A stretch of 64,000 bases of DNA from Lichenifustis flavocetrariae (lineage in GTDB: Bacteria; Pseudomonadota; Alphaproteobacteria; Rhizobiales; Beijerinckiaceae): positions 1-64,000 of the forward strand of contig NZ_JAMOIM010000001.1 of assembly GCF_026130545.1 (NCBI RefSeq), in the 5' to 3' direction. Both the position numbers and the translations under genes were made by a program. The notes beneath the pieces were generated by a model. It saw only the letters and a list, made by a program, of their open reading frames with translations. It had not been told where the DNA came from and did not search any database. Shown here one piece after another: positions 8,594 through 16,123 of the stretch (positions are counted from its first letter, which is position 1; every line of letters begins with the position of its first letter).

Positions 8594-9226
8594 ATGGTAA
8601 TAAATCCAAGTAGGCCGCGAGGGCGCCCGCGAAACTTCGACGAGAGCGAAGCGCTGAAAAAAGCGACGCAGGTCTTCTGGTCGAAAAGCTACGACGGTGT
8701 AGCGATCGATGATCTCGTCGCAGGCATGGGTGTGGGACGGCAAAGCCTGTATTCCGTCTTCGGGGACAAGCGGACGATATTCTTGCGTGTCCTTCGGGCG
8801 TACGCGGAGCGGAAGGGTGCCGGCGCCGCGAAGGCGCTCTTCTCGCCGCCGGCTGTTCGCGACTCGCTCGCCGGCTTCCTGAGGCACGCCGTGGAAGCTG
8901 CGACCGAGGAAGGGTCCGTCCCAGGATGTCTAATGGTGTGCGTCGCACCCCTCGTGGACGACCCTGAGGTCAGGCAGTTCCTGAAGGATGCCGCAGCTGG
9001 CGGTTTGGCGCTCGTGGAACGCCGTTTCTACGACGGGATCAGCGCGGGAGAAATCCCGTCTGACTTTCCTGTCACCACGCGCGCGCGCCAGGTCATCGAC
9101 CTTGCTCGCGGTCTGACGATGCACGCGCAGTTGGGCGCGCCACGCAAGGCGCTCCTGAAAGACGCCGAAGAAGCGGCCGAATTGGTGCTCCTGCCGCGGC
9201 GTGGAAATGCTCCGACAGAAGGTTGA
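8594..9226 (+). CDS. TetR/AcrR-family transcriptional regulator
   Basis: A 210-residue regulator. It starts with the arginine-rich arm RPRGRPRNFDE common in this group, then the helix-turn-helix (VAIDDLVAGMGVGRQSLYSVF, about residues 38-58). The C-terminal domain has VPGCLMVCVAPLVDDPEVRQFL, a block seen in TetR proteins that sense quinones or electrophiles. The ATG at 8594 was preferred to the TTG at 8585; neither has a strong ribosome site. The gene is divergent from the SDR at 8477; the AT-rich 8478-8593 gap likely holds both promoters and the operator. Confidence 0.9.
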   Translation: MVINPSRPRGRPRNFDESEALKKATQVFWSKSYDGVAIDDLVAGMGVGRQSLYSVFGDKRTIFLRVLRAYAERKGAGAAKALFSPPAVRDSLAGFLRHAVEAATEEGSVPGCLMVCVAPLVDDPEVRQFLKDAAAGGLALVERRFYDGISAGEIPSDFPVTTRARQVIDLARGLTMHAQLGAPRKALLKDAEEAAELVLLPRRGNAPTEG

Positions 9227-9311
9227 TGCTGGATGGCGTGAAGGTCGGAGCGAGCAACTTCTGCTGACGCCGCCACTCTGTCCGCTCGGAGCCGCAAAGC
9301 GCGATGAACGG

Positions 9312-9335
9312 ACGTCCATATTAGCTTATGGACGT
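9312..9335. repeat. Perfect 9-bp inverted repeat with 6-base loop
   Basis: ACGTCCATA and TATGGACGT are exact inverted copies around TTAGCT, 85 bases past the TetR stop. It could end the TetR transcript, but there is no T-tract, so a protein-binding site is equally possible. Confidence 0.5.
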
Positions 9336-9740
9336 GAGAATAAGGCGGATGGGACGCGCCTAGTTCGAGTTTGATGATGAGATCGCGCGCCCGACCTGAA
9401 CCGGCACATGGTTTGGACGATTGCCTATGCTCACTGGTACAGCACCCGCGAAGCGGGTGAGAATGACGGGACGGCGACAGGCTGATTCGTGCGCACGGCA
9501 GAGGAGCGGGAATGGCGAAGGCGAGGCAATGGCTGAGTCGGCCGCGAACTGCAAGAGCAGGACCGTTCAGGTCACGCTGAAAGCGAGTCTGCTGGGTGGA
9601 ATCGATACCTATGTCGCATCAATCGCACGCGACTCTATCCGGAGGGAATCCGCGCCATCCTGCCGGATTGTCTGATCGGTCACGGGTTCATTCGGCGAGA
9701 GCTGGAAGCGCGCGAAATGAGCAATTGATGAGCGGCCGCG
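9336..9740. other. Gap without a supported gene
   Basis: Several short frames cross this stretch but none has a recognisable product or ribosome site. One frame ending at about 9727 reads RLYPEGIRAILPDCLIGHGF, which looks partly protein-like and may be the tail of a lost gene. No terminator or repeat beyond the palindrome at 9312 was seen. Confidence 0.4.
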
Positions 9741-10040
9741 TCAATCGACCTGCCTTCCCTTGTATGTCTTGAATGACGTGAGAACCTTTTCGGCGAGGCC
9801 GTCTTCGGCCTTGACGGATACCTTTATGCGGCCGTCGAGGGCCGGCCTGCTTTCCGTGTGCACCTTGTCGCCGCCGTTCTCGACGTCGCTTCCAGCGACC
9901 CGAGTTCCTGCGCTGTTCTCCGACGACGCTGCAACGACAATGACCGCGTTCCGGTCGACGCCCTGCTCCTGAACGATGTGTTCGATGGCCATCTCGGCGT
10001 CACGGCGCGTCTCGAATTCGGCGGAAAGGCTGGGCGGCAT
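9741..10040 (-). CDS. Hypothetical small protein, 99 residues
   Basis: I do not recognise a named family. ATG at 10040 has a GGAG ribosome site six bases away. The sequence begins SLSAEFETRRDAEMAIEHIV, a strand-helix pattern with alternate charged residues, and ends RIKVSVKAEDGLAEKVLTSF, a matching strand-helix, giving a possible beta-alpha-beta (ferredoxin-like) layout around a polar, probably disordered middle (50-70). This is similar in plan to small general-stress proteins that sense or bind through such a fold, but that is only a resemblance. It lies near DUF736 on the same strand. Confidence 0.6.
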   Translation of the reverse strand: MPPSLSAEFETRRDAEMAIEHIVQEQGVDRNAVIVVAASSENSAGTRVAGSDVENGGDKVHTESRPALDGRIKVSVKAEDGLAEKVLTSFKTYKGRQVD

Positions 10041-10211
10041 GATCGGCTCCGTTTCGCTTGGGTGGTCCAGATATGAAACTCCTCCTCGGACCCTAAGGTC
10101 CCGCGGCGAGGCGTCGCCGCGTCCTGGACGTCCGTTGGTGAGGGCACCCGGTCCAGGACCAGGCACCCCTTGCCGGTCAATCGCGATCGCGGTGCTTACC
10201 CCGTGAGCAGA

Positions 10212-10496
10212 TCAGTTCGTGAACCTGGCCGCTTCGGAGGCCAAGAGCGAAGCATAGACGGGGGCCATCAGACTTGGGTCGTCCAGCTTGAGGGACAGGT
10301 AGGCTTTGCCGTCGCGTGACCGCTTGGACCACGCCGCGCCGATCTCGATGCGGCCGGCATAGACCCTGTGGCTCGGACCGCCTTCAGTCGGCTGCCTGAC
10401 GGGCACGATGCGGAGGTCGTTTGCCCGTATGGTCAGCGATGCGATGGCGCCCCGGTACTTGTTGTCCTTGGCCGTGAAGCTTCCTATGACGCTCAT
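10212..10496 (-). CDS. DUF736 family protein
   Basis: A 94-residue protein with all the DUF736 landmarks: start MSVIGSFTAKDNKYRGAIAS, middle HRVYAGRIEIGAAWSKRSRDG, and end YLSLKLDDPSLMAPVYASLL. Function is unknown. The family is found almost only in alphaproteobacteria, often on plasmids and integrative conjugative elements beside replication or conjugation genes. Here no conjugation gene is nearby, so the gene may be a leftover of a transferred segment. A GGAG site precedes the ATG. Confidence 0.92.
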   Translation of the reverse strand: MSVIGSFTAKDNKYRGAIASLTIRANDLRIVPVRQPTEGGPSHRVYAGRIEIGAAWSKRSRDGKAYLSLKLDDPSLMAPVYASLLASEAARFTN

Positions 10497-10811
10497 GGTG
10501 ATCTCCGGTTTCCGCTCGGGCTCGCGTTCGTCGCGGCCTCTATGGCGATCCAGGTGCCGAAGGCGATCGACGCCGCATCCTTCAGAACCACAGCGCCAGC
10601 GGAGGACGGTGCCCGGCCGGGCTTCTTGCCTCGCGAGGAATGTGGCCCCGCCGAAGGGGAAGAAGGCCGGCCAAAGTCGTCGCGGCAGTCGATCGAGGCG
10701 CAGCCGATCTCCGGTCAGGTCAGCCAGTCAGAGAGGCCACGCAAGACGCCGTGCAGCGCGGAAAACGGGGAAAACCTCGTGACGAGCGAAAGCCCGCACA
10801 GGGGGCCAAGG
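10497..10811. other. Gap without a supported gene
   Basis: The 315 bases upstream of the DUF736 gene and downstream of the LysE gene contain several arginine-rich frames on the plus strand, which is what random GC-rich sequence gives. No RNA gene or hairpin was recognised. Confidence 0.4.
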
Positions 10812-11423
10812 TTAACGATTCAGGAGCAGCTTGCCGCCCATGCCGATGAGGAGAGCGCCCATCGTGGCCTCCACACCGACCTTCGCCTTCGCGAACACGC
10901 GGCGGGCCGAGCCGTGCGAGAATAGAAGCGCCAGCGCACCATACCATGCCGCCGAAACCAGGACTGCTATAAGGGCCACGGCCATGTAGAACAACGACGA
11001 CGCCCCGACCGGTACCATCACCGTGAGGATGCTCCCGTAGAACGCAAACGACTTGGGGTTGGTCATGCTGACCACGTAGGCCTTGACTACGGCGCTGCGC
11101 ACGCCGACCTGTTGGCCGGCCGGCGGCAATGGTTTGCGGGCGCCGACGAGCATCTTAACGCCGATCCAGATCAGATAGGCGGCACCGACCGCCTTGACGG
11201 CGACGTAGACCCACGGTGCCTGGGCGAGCAGGATCCCCAGCCCGGCTACCGCCAGGACGACCCAGGTGAAGGTCGCGGCGGCGAGCCCCGTGGCGGTCAA
11301 CAAGGCCGCGCGGCGTGACACGCCCATCGCCGTGGACGTGACCAGGGCGAAGTTCGGTCCCGGGCTGATCACGCTCAGGAACAGCACGCCGGTGATGGTG
11401 AGGAGTTGAGGCCAATCGTGCAT
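10812..11423 (-). CDS. LysE/RhtB-family amino acid exporter
   Basis: A 203-residue, six-helix inner-membrane exporter. The signature SVISPGPNFALVTSTAMGVSR lies at about residues 17-37, followed by AVGAAYLIWIGVKML and VSMTNPKSFAFYGSIL. Closest in style to the RhtB/threonine-homoserine group, but the cargo cannot be told. The ATG at 11423 was chosen over a GTG five codons up because the N-terminus then has normal length. It differs clearly from the LysE at 1739, so this is not a recent duplication. Confidence 0.88.
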   Translation of the reverse strand: MHDWPQLLTITGVLFLSVISPGPNFALVTSTAMGVSRRAALLTATGLAAATFTWVVLAVAGLGILLAQAPWVYVAVKAVGAAYLIWIGVKMLVGARKPLPPAGQQVGVRSAVVKAYVVSMTNPKSFAFYGSILTVMVPVGASSLFYMAVALIAVLVSAAWYGALALLFSHGSARRVFAKAKVGVEATMGALLIGMGGKLLLNR

Positions 11424-11461
11424 GCAGTACCGTAGCACGCGCCGCTCGTCCGGTCTCGCCT

Positions 11462-11968
11462 TCAGGAGAAAAGCAATTCCGGCAGTTTGGATAGGTCGTT
11501 CAGGACGCCATGAGGCGGCCAGTCGGGATTTGGTGCCTCGCCGGCCCGGTCGATCCAGACGGATCGGATGCCGAGTTCATGGCAGACCTTCAGGTCGGTG
11601 AACTGTCCCATTCCCACGTGGATGGTCTCGTCCTTGGTGACTCCCATTGCAGCCTGCGCGTGAACGAAGAGCCGGTGATCGGGCTTGTAGGCCTGCGCCT
11701 GCCGGGCGGTGATGACGAAGCCGATCGGGACGCCGATCCCCGCGACCGTGCCGGCGATGAGGTCGTCGTCGGTGTTGCTGATGATCGCGATACAGTAGCG
11801 GAACCTCAAGCCTTCCAGGGCAGCCGGCACCTCGGGATGCGGCTCGATCCTCCGGAGGATCGACAGCAGCGTCTCCCCGGCGTTTGGATCGGCCCCGCCG
11901 TATCCCAGATCGACGAGCGCCTGGTCCAGGCTCAATGTCAGGATGTCCTTGTAGCCGAGATACGGCGA
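11462..11968 (-). pseudogene. HAD-superfamily (haloacid-dehalogenase-like) hydrolase, N-terminally truncated
   Basis: About 168 residues match the C-terminal two thirds of a type II haloacid dehalogenase-like protein: IISNTDDDLIAGTVAGIG (motif II Ser/Thr), YKPDHRLFVHAQAAMGV (motif III Lys) and HVGMGQFTDLKVCHELGIRS (region of motif IV). The N-terminal motif with the nucleophile Asp (FDxxGTL) is absent; upstream the frame becomes unrelated sequence overlapping a WYL fragment. Without the nucleophile it cannot hydrolyse. The left-hand loss looks like the product of a deletion joining it to the WYL gene. Confidence 0.75.
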
Positions 11969-11988
11969 GCGCTGTTGTCGCGCCTGTC

Positions 11989-12309
11989 CTAGCGCTGCCG
12001 AGCCTGGAGTTGCGCCAGGTAACTCCGCAGGAGCCCGGCGCGGCGGGGCCTGAACCGCTCCCCGGCAAGCTGAGCCTTGGAAATCCTGTTCGCCTCGAAC
12101 ATGCGGAACGCCTCCCGCAGACGGCACCAGGCGAGGACCATCAGGTTGCGGTCGAGATAGGTGATGGCGAGGGGTAGGATCGTGCGCTCGGTGCTTGCCC
12201 CGGCCTTGTCCACGTAGCCGATGGCGACCGCCTCCTCGCGCCAGCATCCCTGCCTGATCGTGTCCACGTGGGGCGTCGAGGCATACCGTGCTGCGTCCCC
12301 TTTCGCCAA
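11989..12309 (-). pseudogene. WYL-domain (YafY-type) transcriptional regulator, C-terminal remnant
   Basis: About 106 residues match the end of a DeoR-like HTH/WYL regulator: REEAVAIGYVDKAGASTERT, then PLAITYLDRNLMVLAWCRLR and EAFRMFEANRISKAQLAGER. The N-terminal helix-turn-helix and about half of the protein are missing, and no ribosome site precedes the first ATG. WYL regulators normally bind DNA as dimers and sense nucleotides or single-stranded nucleic acid; this piece lacks the DNA-binding part. Confidence 0.7.
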
Positions 12310-12687
12310 CAGCCTGGGCGCCGCTCTACGGGATGGTTAGGGACCGCTTCGGCATCACCTGGATTCTAGCCGTCGACGGCGCACATGGTGCTCCAGCAGC
12401 CGATCATGACTGAAGACTCGGGACGCCCACTGAGAGGCGGCCGAAATTACGATGTCTTGAGTCCTACGGTTTCAGCAAAGTCGGCCAACAGCGAACACGC
12501 GAAGTGGGTTACGGGTATCGTTTCCTGTATGGCGCCGCACCACCCCAGCCCTGTCCGAAGTGGAACGTGTGCGGATCACGGCCAGGTTGATAAAGGCCCG
12601 GCGAGCTGTCGGCGTCGCCCGGGAGCCGCTCACATTTTCCGCTATGCAGGTCCGAACCAGCGTGTCCCGGGACCAACCGCACGCGCT
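12310..12687. other. Gap without a supported gene upstream of tRNA-Ser
   Basis: No recognisable coding sequence. Frames here are arginine-rich and low in conserved pattern. It must contain the tRNA promoter just before 12688. No copy of the tRNA 3' end, which would mark an integration site, was noticed by eye. Confidence 0.4.
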
Positions 12688-12777
12688 GGAAGGGTGGCCG
12701 AGTGTTTTAAGGCAGCGGTCTTGAAAACCGCCGTGGGTGCAAGCCCACCGTGGGTTCGAATCCCACCCCTTCCGCCA
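12688..12777 (+). tRNA. tRNA-Ser (anticodon TGA)
   Basis: A 90-base class II tRNA. Acceptor arms GGAAGGG (12688-12694) and CCCTTCC (12767-12773) pair fully, followed by discriminator G and an encoded CCA. The anticodon stem GCGGT/ACCGC closes loop CTTGAAA with TGA at 12722-12724, reading serine codon UCA. The long variable arm (GTGGGTGCAAGCCCAC) and T arm GTGGG-TTCGAAT-CCCAC are typical of tRNA-Ser. It sits amid damaged genes, which fits a role as an integration hot spot. Confidence 0.97.
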
Positions 12778-13010
12778 TAAGACTTCCCCCGTCGTCCACT
12801 TTTGCAGCTCCTTCCCTTTGAAAGCCCGTACTGGGCGACGCGCTTTCGGCCCAATCGTCCGTTGGTGCACAACGAAGGCGGCTTTGACGCGGGGTTAGTC
12901 TAGACCGGGGGGTATTGTATGGGGTTTCACGAGCGGCCGATCGAGGTCGGTGACCATACGTGAGCGCACTCGCCGCCGATCACCGGACGCCATGCAGGGT
13001 AGTATTTAGA

Positions 13011-13508
13011 TCAGTTTCCAACTTCATTCGACAATCGAACCACGATTTTACCGAATGGCCCACGCTCAAGGTGATCGAACGCCGCATGTGCGTCTTTAAA
13101 GGCATAAACTTTATCGACCACCGGCTTGATTCTATACTCGTCGATGGCGCGGTTCATGTTCTCGAACGCCCGTCTATGTCCGACCGAGATGCCCCGGATG
13201 ATTGCTCTTTTGAGCATTATGGGAACTGCCGGTAATATGATCTCCGGCTCTTTGAGGAAGCCAATCTGTGCGATGCGCCCAGCACTCGCCAGTGTGGCTG
13301 CCGATTGGCTGACATTGTCACCCCCAATGATCTCAAGCACATGATCGACACCGCGCCCCCCGGTCAGTTCCAATGCTGCAACGGACCAGTTGGGGTTCGC
13401 GCTCGTGTCGATCACGGCGGTTGCGCCGAGCGCCTTCGCGCGCTCAAGCTTTTCGGAGCTCCGCGAGGTGACGATCGTGTGGGCTCCGAAAGCCTGGGCG
13501 ATCTGCAG
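13011..13508 (-). pseudogene. Zinc-type alcohol dehydrogenase/quinone oxidoreductase, 5'-truncated
   Basis: About 165 residues match the second half of an MDR-superfamily NAD(P)-dependent alcohol dehydrogenase: LQIAQAFGAHTIVTSRSSEK, GGRGVDHVLEIIGG, SAGRIAQIGFLKE, and end AAFDHLERGPFGKIVVRLS. The N-terminal GroES-like half, with the zinc ligands and start codon, is missing. The homology stops exactly where the oppositely oriented LysR gene begins (13508/13509). Without its catalytic domain the product is inactive. Confidence 0.85.
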
Positions 13509-14345
13509 GGTGTGTCGAAATCAGCCGCCGGAAAGAGTGTCGCCCGCTTGGAAGAGCGCCTCGGCATCCGCCTGCTTGATCGAACGACACGCAGCCTCAA
13601 CCTGACGGCCGAGGGGCAAACCTACTACCAAAGCTGCCGCAAGGTCTTGGAGGAGCTGAATGCAGCAGAGACGCTACTCGCCGCGCGAAAGCGAGTGGCA
13701 TCGGGAACCTTGCGGATCAATCTGCCGATCTCATTCGGTCGATTGTGCGTCATGCCAGTGCTGGTAGAGGTCGCGAATAGAAACCTCAACCTCGATATGG
13801 AGGTCTCCTTCGCCGATCGTCAGGTCGATCTCGTCGAAGAAGGCATCGACCTTGTGGTGCGCCTGGGGGATCCTGGAGATCATGCGAGCCTGATCGGACG
13901 GCGCATCGCGACGCAGCGCTCAATCATCTGCGCCGCACCGGCCTATTTGAACAAAAAGGGGCGTCCAGCCTCCGTTGAAGAACTCGGCAATCACGACTGC
14001 CTCGCCTTCGCCAAGGACGGTCGTCCGCTTCCATGGGTGATTTTTGGCCCGCATGGACTGGTCAGGCCGTTCACAATGCAGCCGCGCCATACGATCAGTC
14101 ATGGCGAGGCTCTGCGAGATGCGACCGTAAGCGGACTGGGTCTGGCCTATCTCTCGACCTGGCTTGCGGCGGACGACATCCGCAGCGGGCGGCTTGAAGT
14201 GGTGCCGATTGCCACCCCTGCGGAAGATGTCCCCATTACCGCACTTTGGCCGCGCTCGCGTGACTTGGCTCCCAAGGTGCGAGTCGTCGTAGACGCGCTC
14301 GTTGAGGCCTTCGGCGTTGGTCTGCGGCTGCAGGAAGGCGTGTGA
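13509..14345 (+). pseudogene. LysR-family regulator, 5'-truncated
   Basis: From GVSKSAAGKSVARLEERLG onwards this is a complete LysR protein: the recognition helix and wing, linker RKVLEELNAAETLLAARKRV, and a full effector domain ending at 14345. The first 25 or so residues, with helices one and two of the helix-turn-helix and the start codon, are missing; upstream the frame is antisense to the alcohol dehydrogenase. The original pair was almost certainly a regulator divergent from its target, and a deletion removed the shared promoter and both 5' ends. A start inside the antisense frame cannot restore the DNA-binding fold. Confidence 0.8.
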
Positions 14346-14366
14346 CCTGCTGTCGTGCGTCTCGTG

Positions 14367-14702
14367 TCAGCGCTGTTTCGCCTTCGCCAGATAGGCGCCG
14401 ATGATTGCCGGGATCAGGCCCGGGAAACGGGTTTCGACCTCGGCGCAACGGGATGTGTTGAGCATTTCGACGCCCTGCCGCTCGCTGCGGATCAGGCCGG
14501 CCTCGCGCAGGGCCTTGAAGTGCTGCGAGAGGGTCGATTTTGGGACGGTCTTCTCGCTGACGGTCGTGAAAGCCGCGCAGCGTTGCGAGTAGGCCGAGCC
14601 CGCAATGCCGACGAAAATCGCGACGCGCGTCTCGTCCGAGAGCGCGTGAAGGATGCCGGTCAACGTGATGTCGTCAAGGGCGGGATGAGCGAGAGGCCGC
14701 AT
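14367..14702 (-). CDS. ArsR-family winged-helix transcriptional regulator
   Basis: An approximately 111-residue ArsR/SmtB-fold regulator. Winged helix: ITLTGILHALSDETRVAIFV, then the recognition helix region KSTLSQHFKALREAGLIRSE and wing RQGVEMLN. No CxC metal site is visible, so it is unlikely to be a metal sensor. ATG at 14702 follows a GTG one codon up. It is divergent from the SDR at 14815, and the gap has a 7-bp palindrome over the SDR promoter, so it probably represses that gene. Cys residues at 43, 78 and others could allow redox sensing, but this is a guess. Confidence 0.88.
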   Translation of the reverse strand: MRPLAHPALDDITLTGILHALSDETRVAIFVGIAGSAYSQRCAAFTTVSEKTVPKSTLSQHFKALREAGLIRSERQGVEMLNTSRCAEVETRFPGLIPAIIGAYLAKAKQR

Positions 14703-14721
14703 CACCGCATCCTACGACTAC

Positions 14722-14749
14722 TTGACAGTCAGTTCAATAGTTCTAGAGT
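14722..14749 (+). promoter_or_regulatory. Candidate promoter of the SDR gene at 14815
   Basis: TTGACA (14722-14727) is a perfect -35 box; TAGAGT (14744-14749) is a fair -10 box after 16 bases. Transcription would start about 60 bases before the SDR start codon. The ArsR palindrome overlaps the -10 region. Confidence 0.45.
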
Positions 14750-14759
14750 TCCGAACTAT
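14737..14759. promoter_or_regulatory. Candidate ArsR operator, 7-9-7 inverted repeat
   Basis: ATAGTTC (14737-14743) and GAACTAT (14753-14759) are exact inverted copies around nine bases. The site lies between the divergent ArsR and SDR genes and covers the -10 region of the SDR promoter, so binding would block transcription. Confidence 0.55.
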
Positions 14760-14814
14760 CAAACAAGCCGTATCCATCGAGTTTAGGATGGGTGGCATCC
14801 ATCGGAGACTTTCC

Positions 14815-15561
14815 ATGAGCAAGCTTCAAGGCAAGGTGGCGATCGTCACGGGCGCGTCCAAGGGGATCGGCGCCGCCATCGCCAAAGCGCTCGCCGCCGA
14901 AGGGGCGGCGGTCGCGGTCAACTACGCGTCGAGCAAGGCCGGCGCCGACAAAGTCGTGGCCGCGATCATCGAGGCGGGCGGGAAAGCGGTCGCGGTCGGT
15001 GGCGATGTTTCCAAGCCGACCGAGGCGAAGAATATCGTCGACGCCGCCGTCGCGGCCTTTGGCCGGCTGGACATCCTGGTGAACAATTCGGGCGTCTACG
15101 CTTTCTCGCCGATCGAAGCGATCTCGGAGGAGCAGTTCCATGCGATGTTCAACGTGAACGTGCTCGGGATGCTGCTCGTCACCCAGGCGGCCGTCGCTCA
15201 TCTTGGGGAAGGCGGCGCCATCATCAATATCGGTTCGGGCGTCACAAGCCTGACGCCGCCGATGTCGGCGATCTACACGGGAACCAAGGGCGCGGTCGAC
15301 GCGATCACAGGCGTGCTGTCGCGCGAACTCGGAGCCCGCAAGATCCGCGTCAACTCGATCAATCCGGGCATTGTCGAAACCGAGGGAACGCACAGCGCCG
15401 GCTTTGCAGGCTCCGATTTCGAGAAAGCCCTCGTGGAGCAGACACCGCTTGGCCGCCCCGGCCAGCCGCTCGACATCGCCAAAGTGGCCGTCTTCCTGGC
15501 CTCCGACGATTCCGGCTGGGTGACCGGGGAAAAGATCATCGTGGGCGGCGGCTTGCGTTAA
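14815..15561 (+). CDS. SDR-family oxidoreductase (3-oxoacyl-ACP-reductase-like)
   Basis: A 248-residue classical SDR. Seen: TGASKGIG (12-19), NNSG (90-93, Ser in place of the usual Ala), Ser141, Tyr154 and Lys158, and the closing SGWVTGEKIIVGGGLR. The family includes glucose and 3-oxoacyl reductases; genes of this exact style regulated by ArsR are common but have no fixed substrate. ATG at 14815 was chosen over an upstream in-frame start because it gives family length. A strong hairpin terminator follows. Confidence 0.92.
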   Translation: MSKLQGKVAIVTGASKGIGAAIAKALAAEGAAVAVNYASSKAGADKVVAAIIEAGGKAVAVGGDVSKPTEAKNIVDAAVAAFGRLDILVNNSGVYAFSPIEAISEEQFHAMFNVNVLGMLLVTQAAVAHLGEGGAIINIGSGVTSLTPPMSAIYTGTKGAVDAITGVLSRELGARKIRVNSINPGIVETEGTHSAGFAGSDFEKALVEQTPLGRPGQPLDIAKVAVFLASDDSGWVTGEKIIVGGGLR

Positions 15562-15590
15562 GCGGTCGACACCAAAATCACTGATCAGGC

Positions 15591-15617
15591 ACAAGCCGGC
15601 GGCGCGCGCCGGCTTGT
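15591..15617 (+). terminator. Hairpin terminator after the SDR gene
   Basis: ACAAGCCGGC and GCCGGCTTGT pair perfectly over ten bases with a seven-base loop, 30 bases past the stop. Only a weak T-rich tail (CTCATT) follows. Confidence 0.7.
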
Positions 15618-15996
15618 CTCATTAAGGGTTGGCTGAGCGCGAGTTCGTGAAGCCGAAGAGGGCGTGGAGATCAGGGAGGCCTGGATCTTCCTGAGCCGCT
15701 CTGAGTACCTTTCGGGCGCAGAAAGTGCCCGTCATTTGTGGTCGACATTCCGGGTCCGCCGGTCCTCCGACACCAAAACCTCGCACATCGCCGTGAACCG
15801 ACCCTCGCCCGCGCGGCCCCGATCAGGCTGCGGCCGATTTCGCACAACGAGACTTCTGCCCGACGAACACGTTCGGGATCGAGGCAGCGACGCGACTGAT
15901 CAAGTCCCAGGCGAGCACCCAGCACGTGACGCACATCGTCGGGCGGTTTGACAGAGGCGGCCAATAGCGGCCGGTCGGAGGAGGCGAGGAGTTGTA
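15618..15996. other. Gap without a supported gene
   Basis: Between the SDR terminator and the 19-bp operator site no gene is recognised. A minus-strand frame (15671-15964) contains SLCEIGRSLIGAARARVGS but nothing assignable. The right end leads into the promoter region of the sulfur module. Confidence 0.35.
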
Positions 15997-16015
15997 ATCT
16001 ACAAAATCAGTAGAC
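15997..16015 (+). promoter_or_regulatory. 19-bp palindromic operator-like site, copy A
   Basis: ATCTACAAAATCAGTAGAC has exact arms TCTAC and GTAGA around seven bases. It lies 108 bases before the first SfnB-like gene. Two close relatives stand before the FMN monooxygenase at 20219 and, inverted, before the serine acetyltransferase at 28843. The recurrence in one locus suggests one regulator. Confidence 0.6.
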
Positions 16016-16123
16016 TGTCCAGGTTTCTTTCGCTATGCATGCTGCGTCGTTCGCACGGTCGCAGGTCCAAGCCGCAGGCGAGGGCGTGGCCCCCAGTGTT
16101 CCCGCACACGCAAGAGATCCCGC

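Noticed and set aside
12472-12870. 132-residue minus-strand frame over the tRNA, reading RKGWDSNPRWACTHGGFQDR
   Set aside because: It is the antisense of tRNA-Ser; this peptide is a well-known false annotation.
15671-15964. 97-residue minus-strand frame before the sulfur module
   Set aside because: No family resemblance, no ribosome site and arginine-rich composition as in random GC-rich frames.
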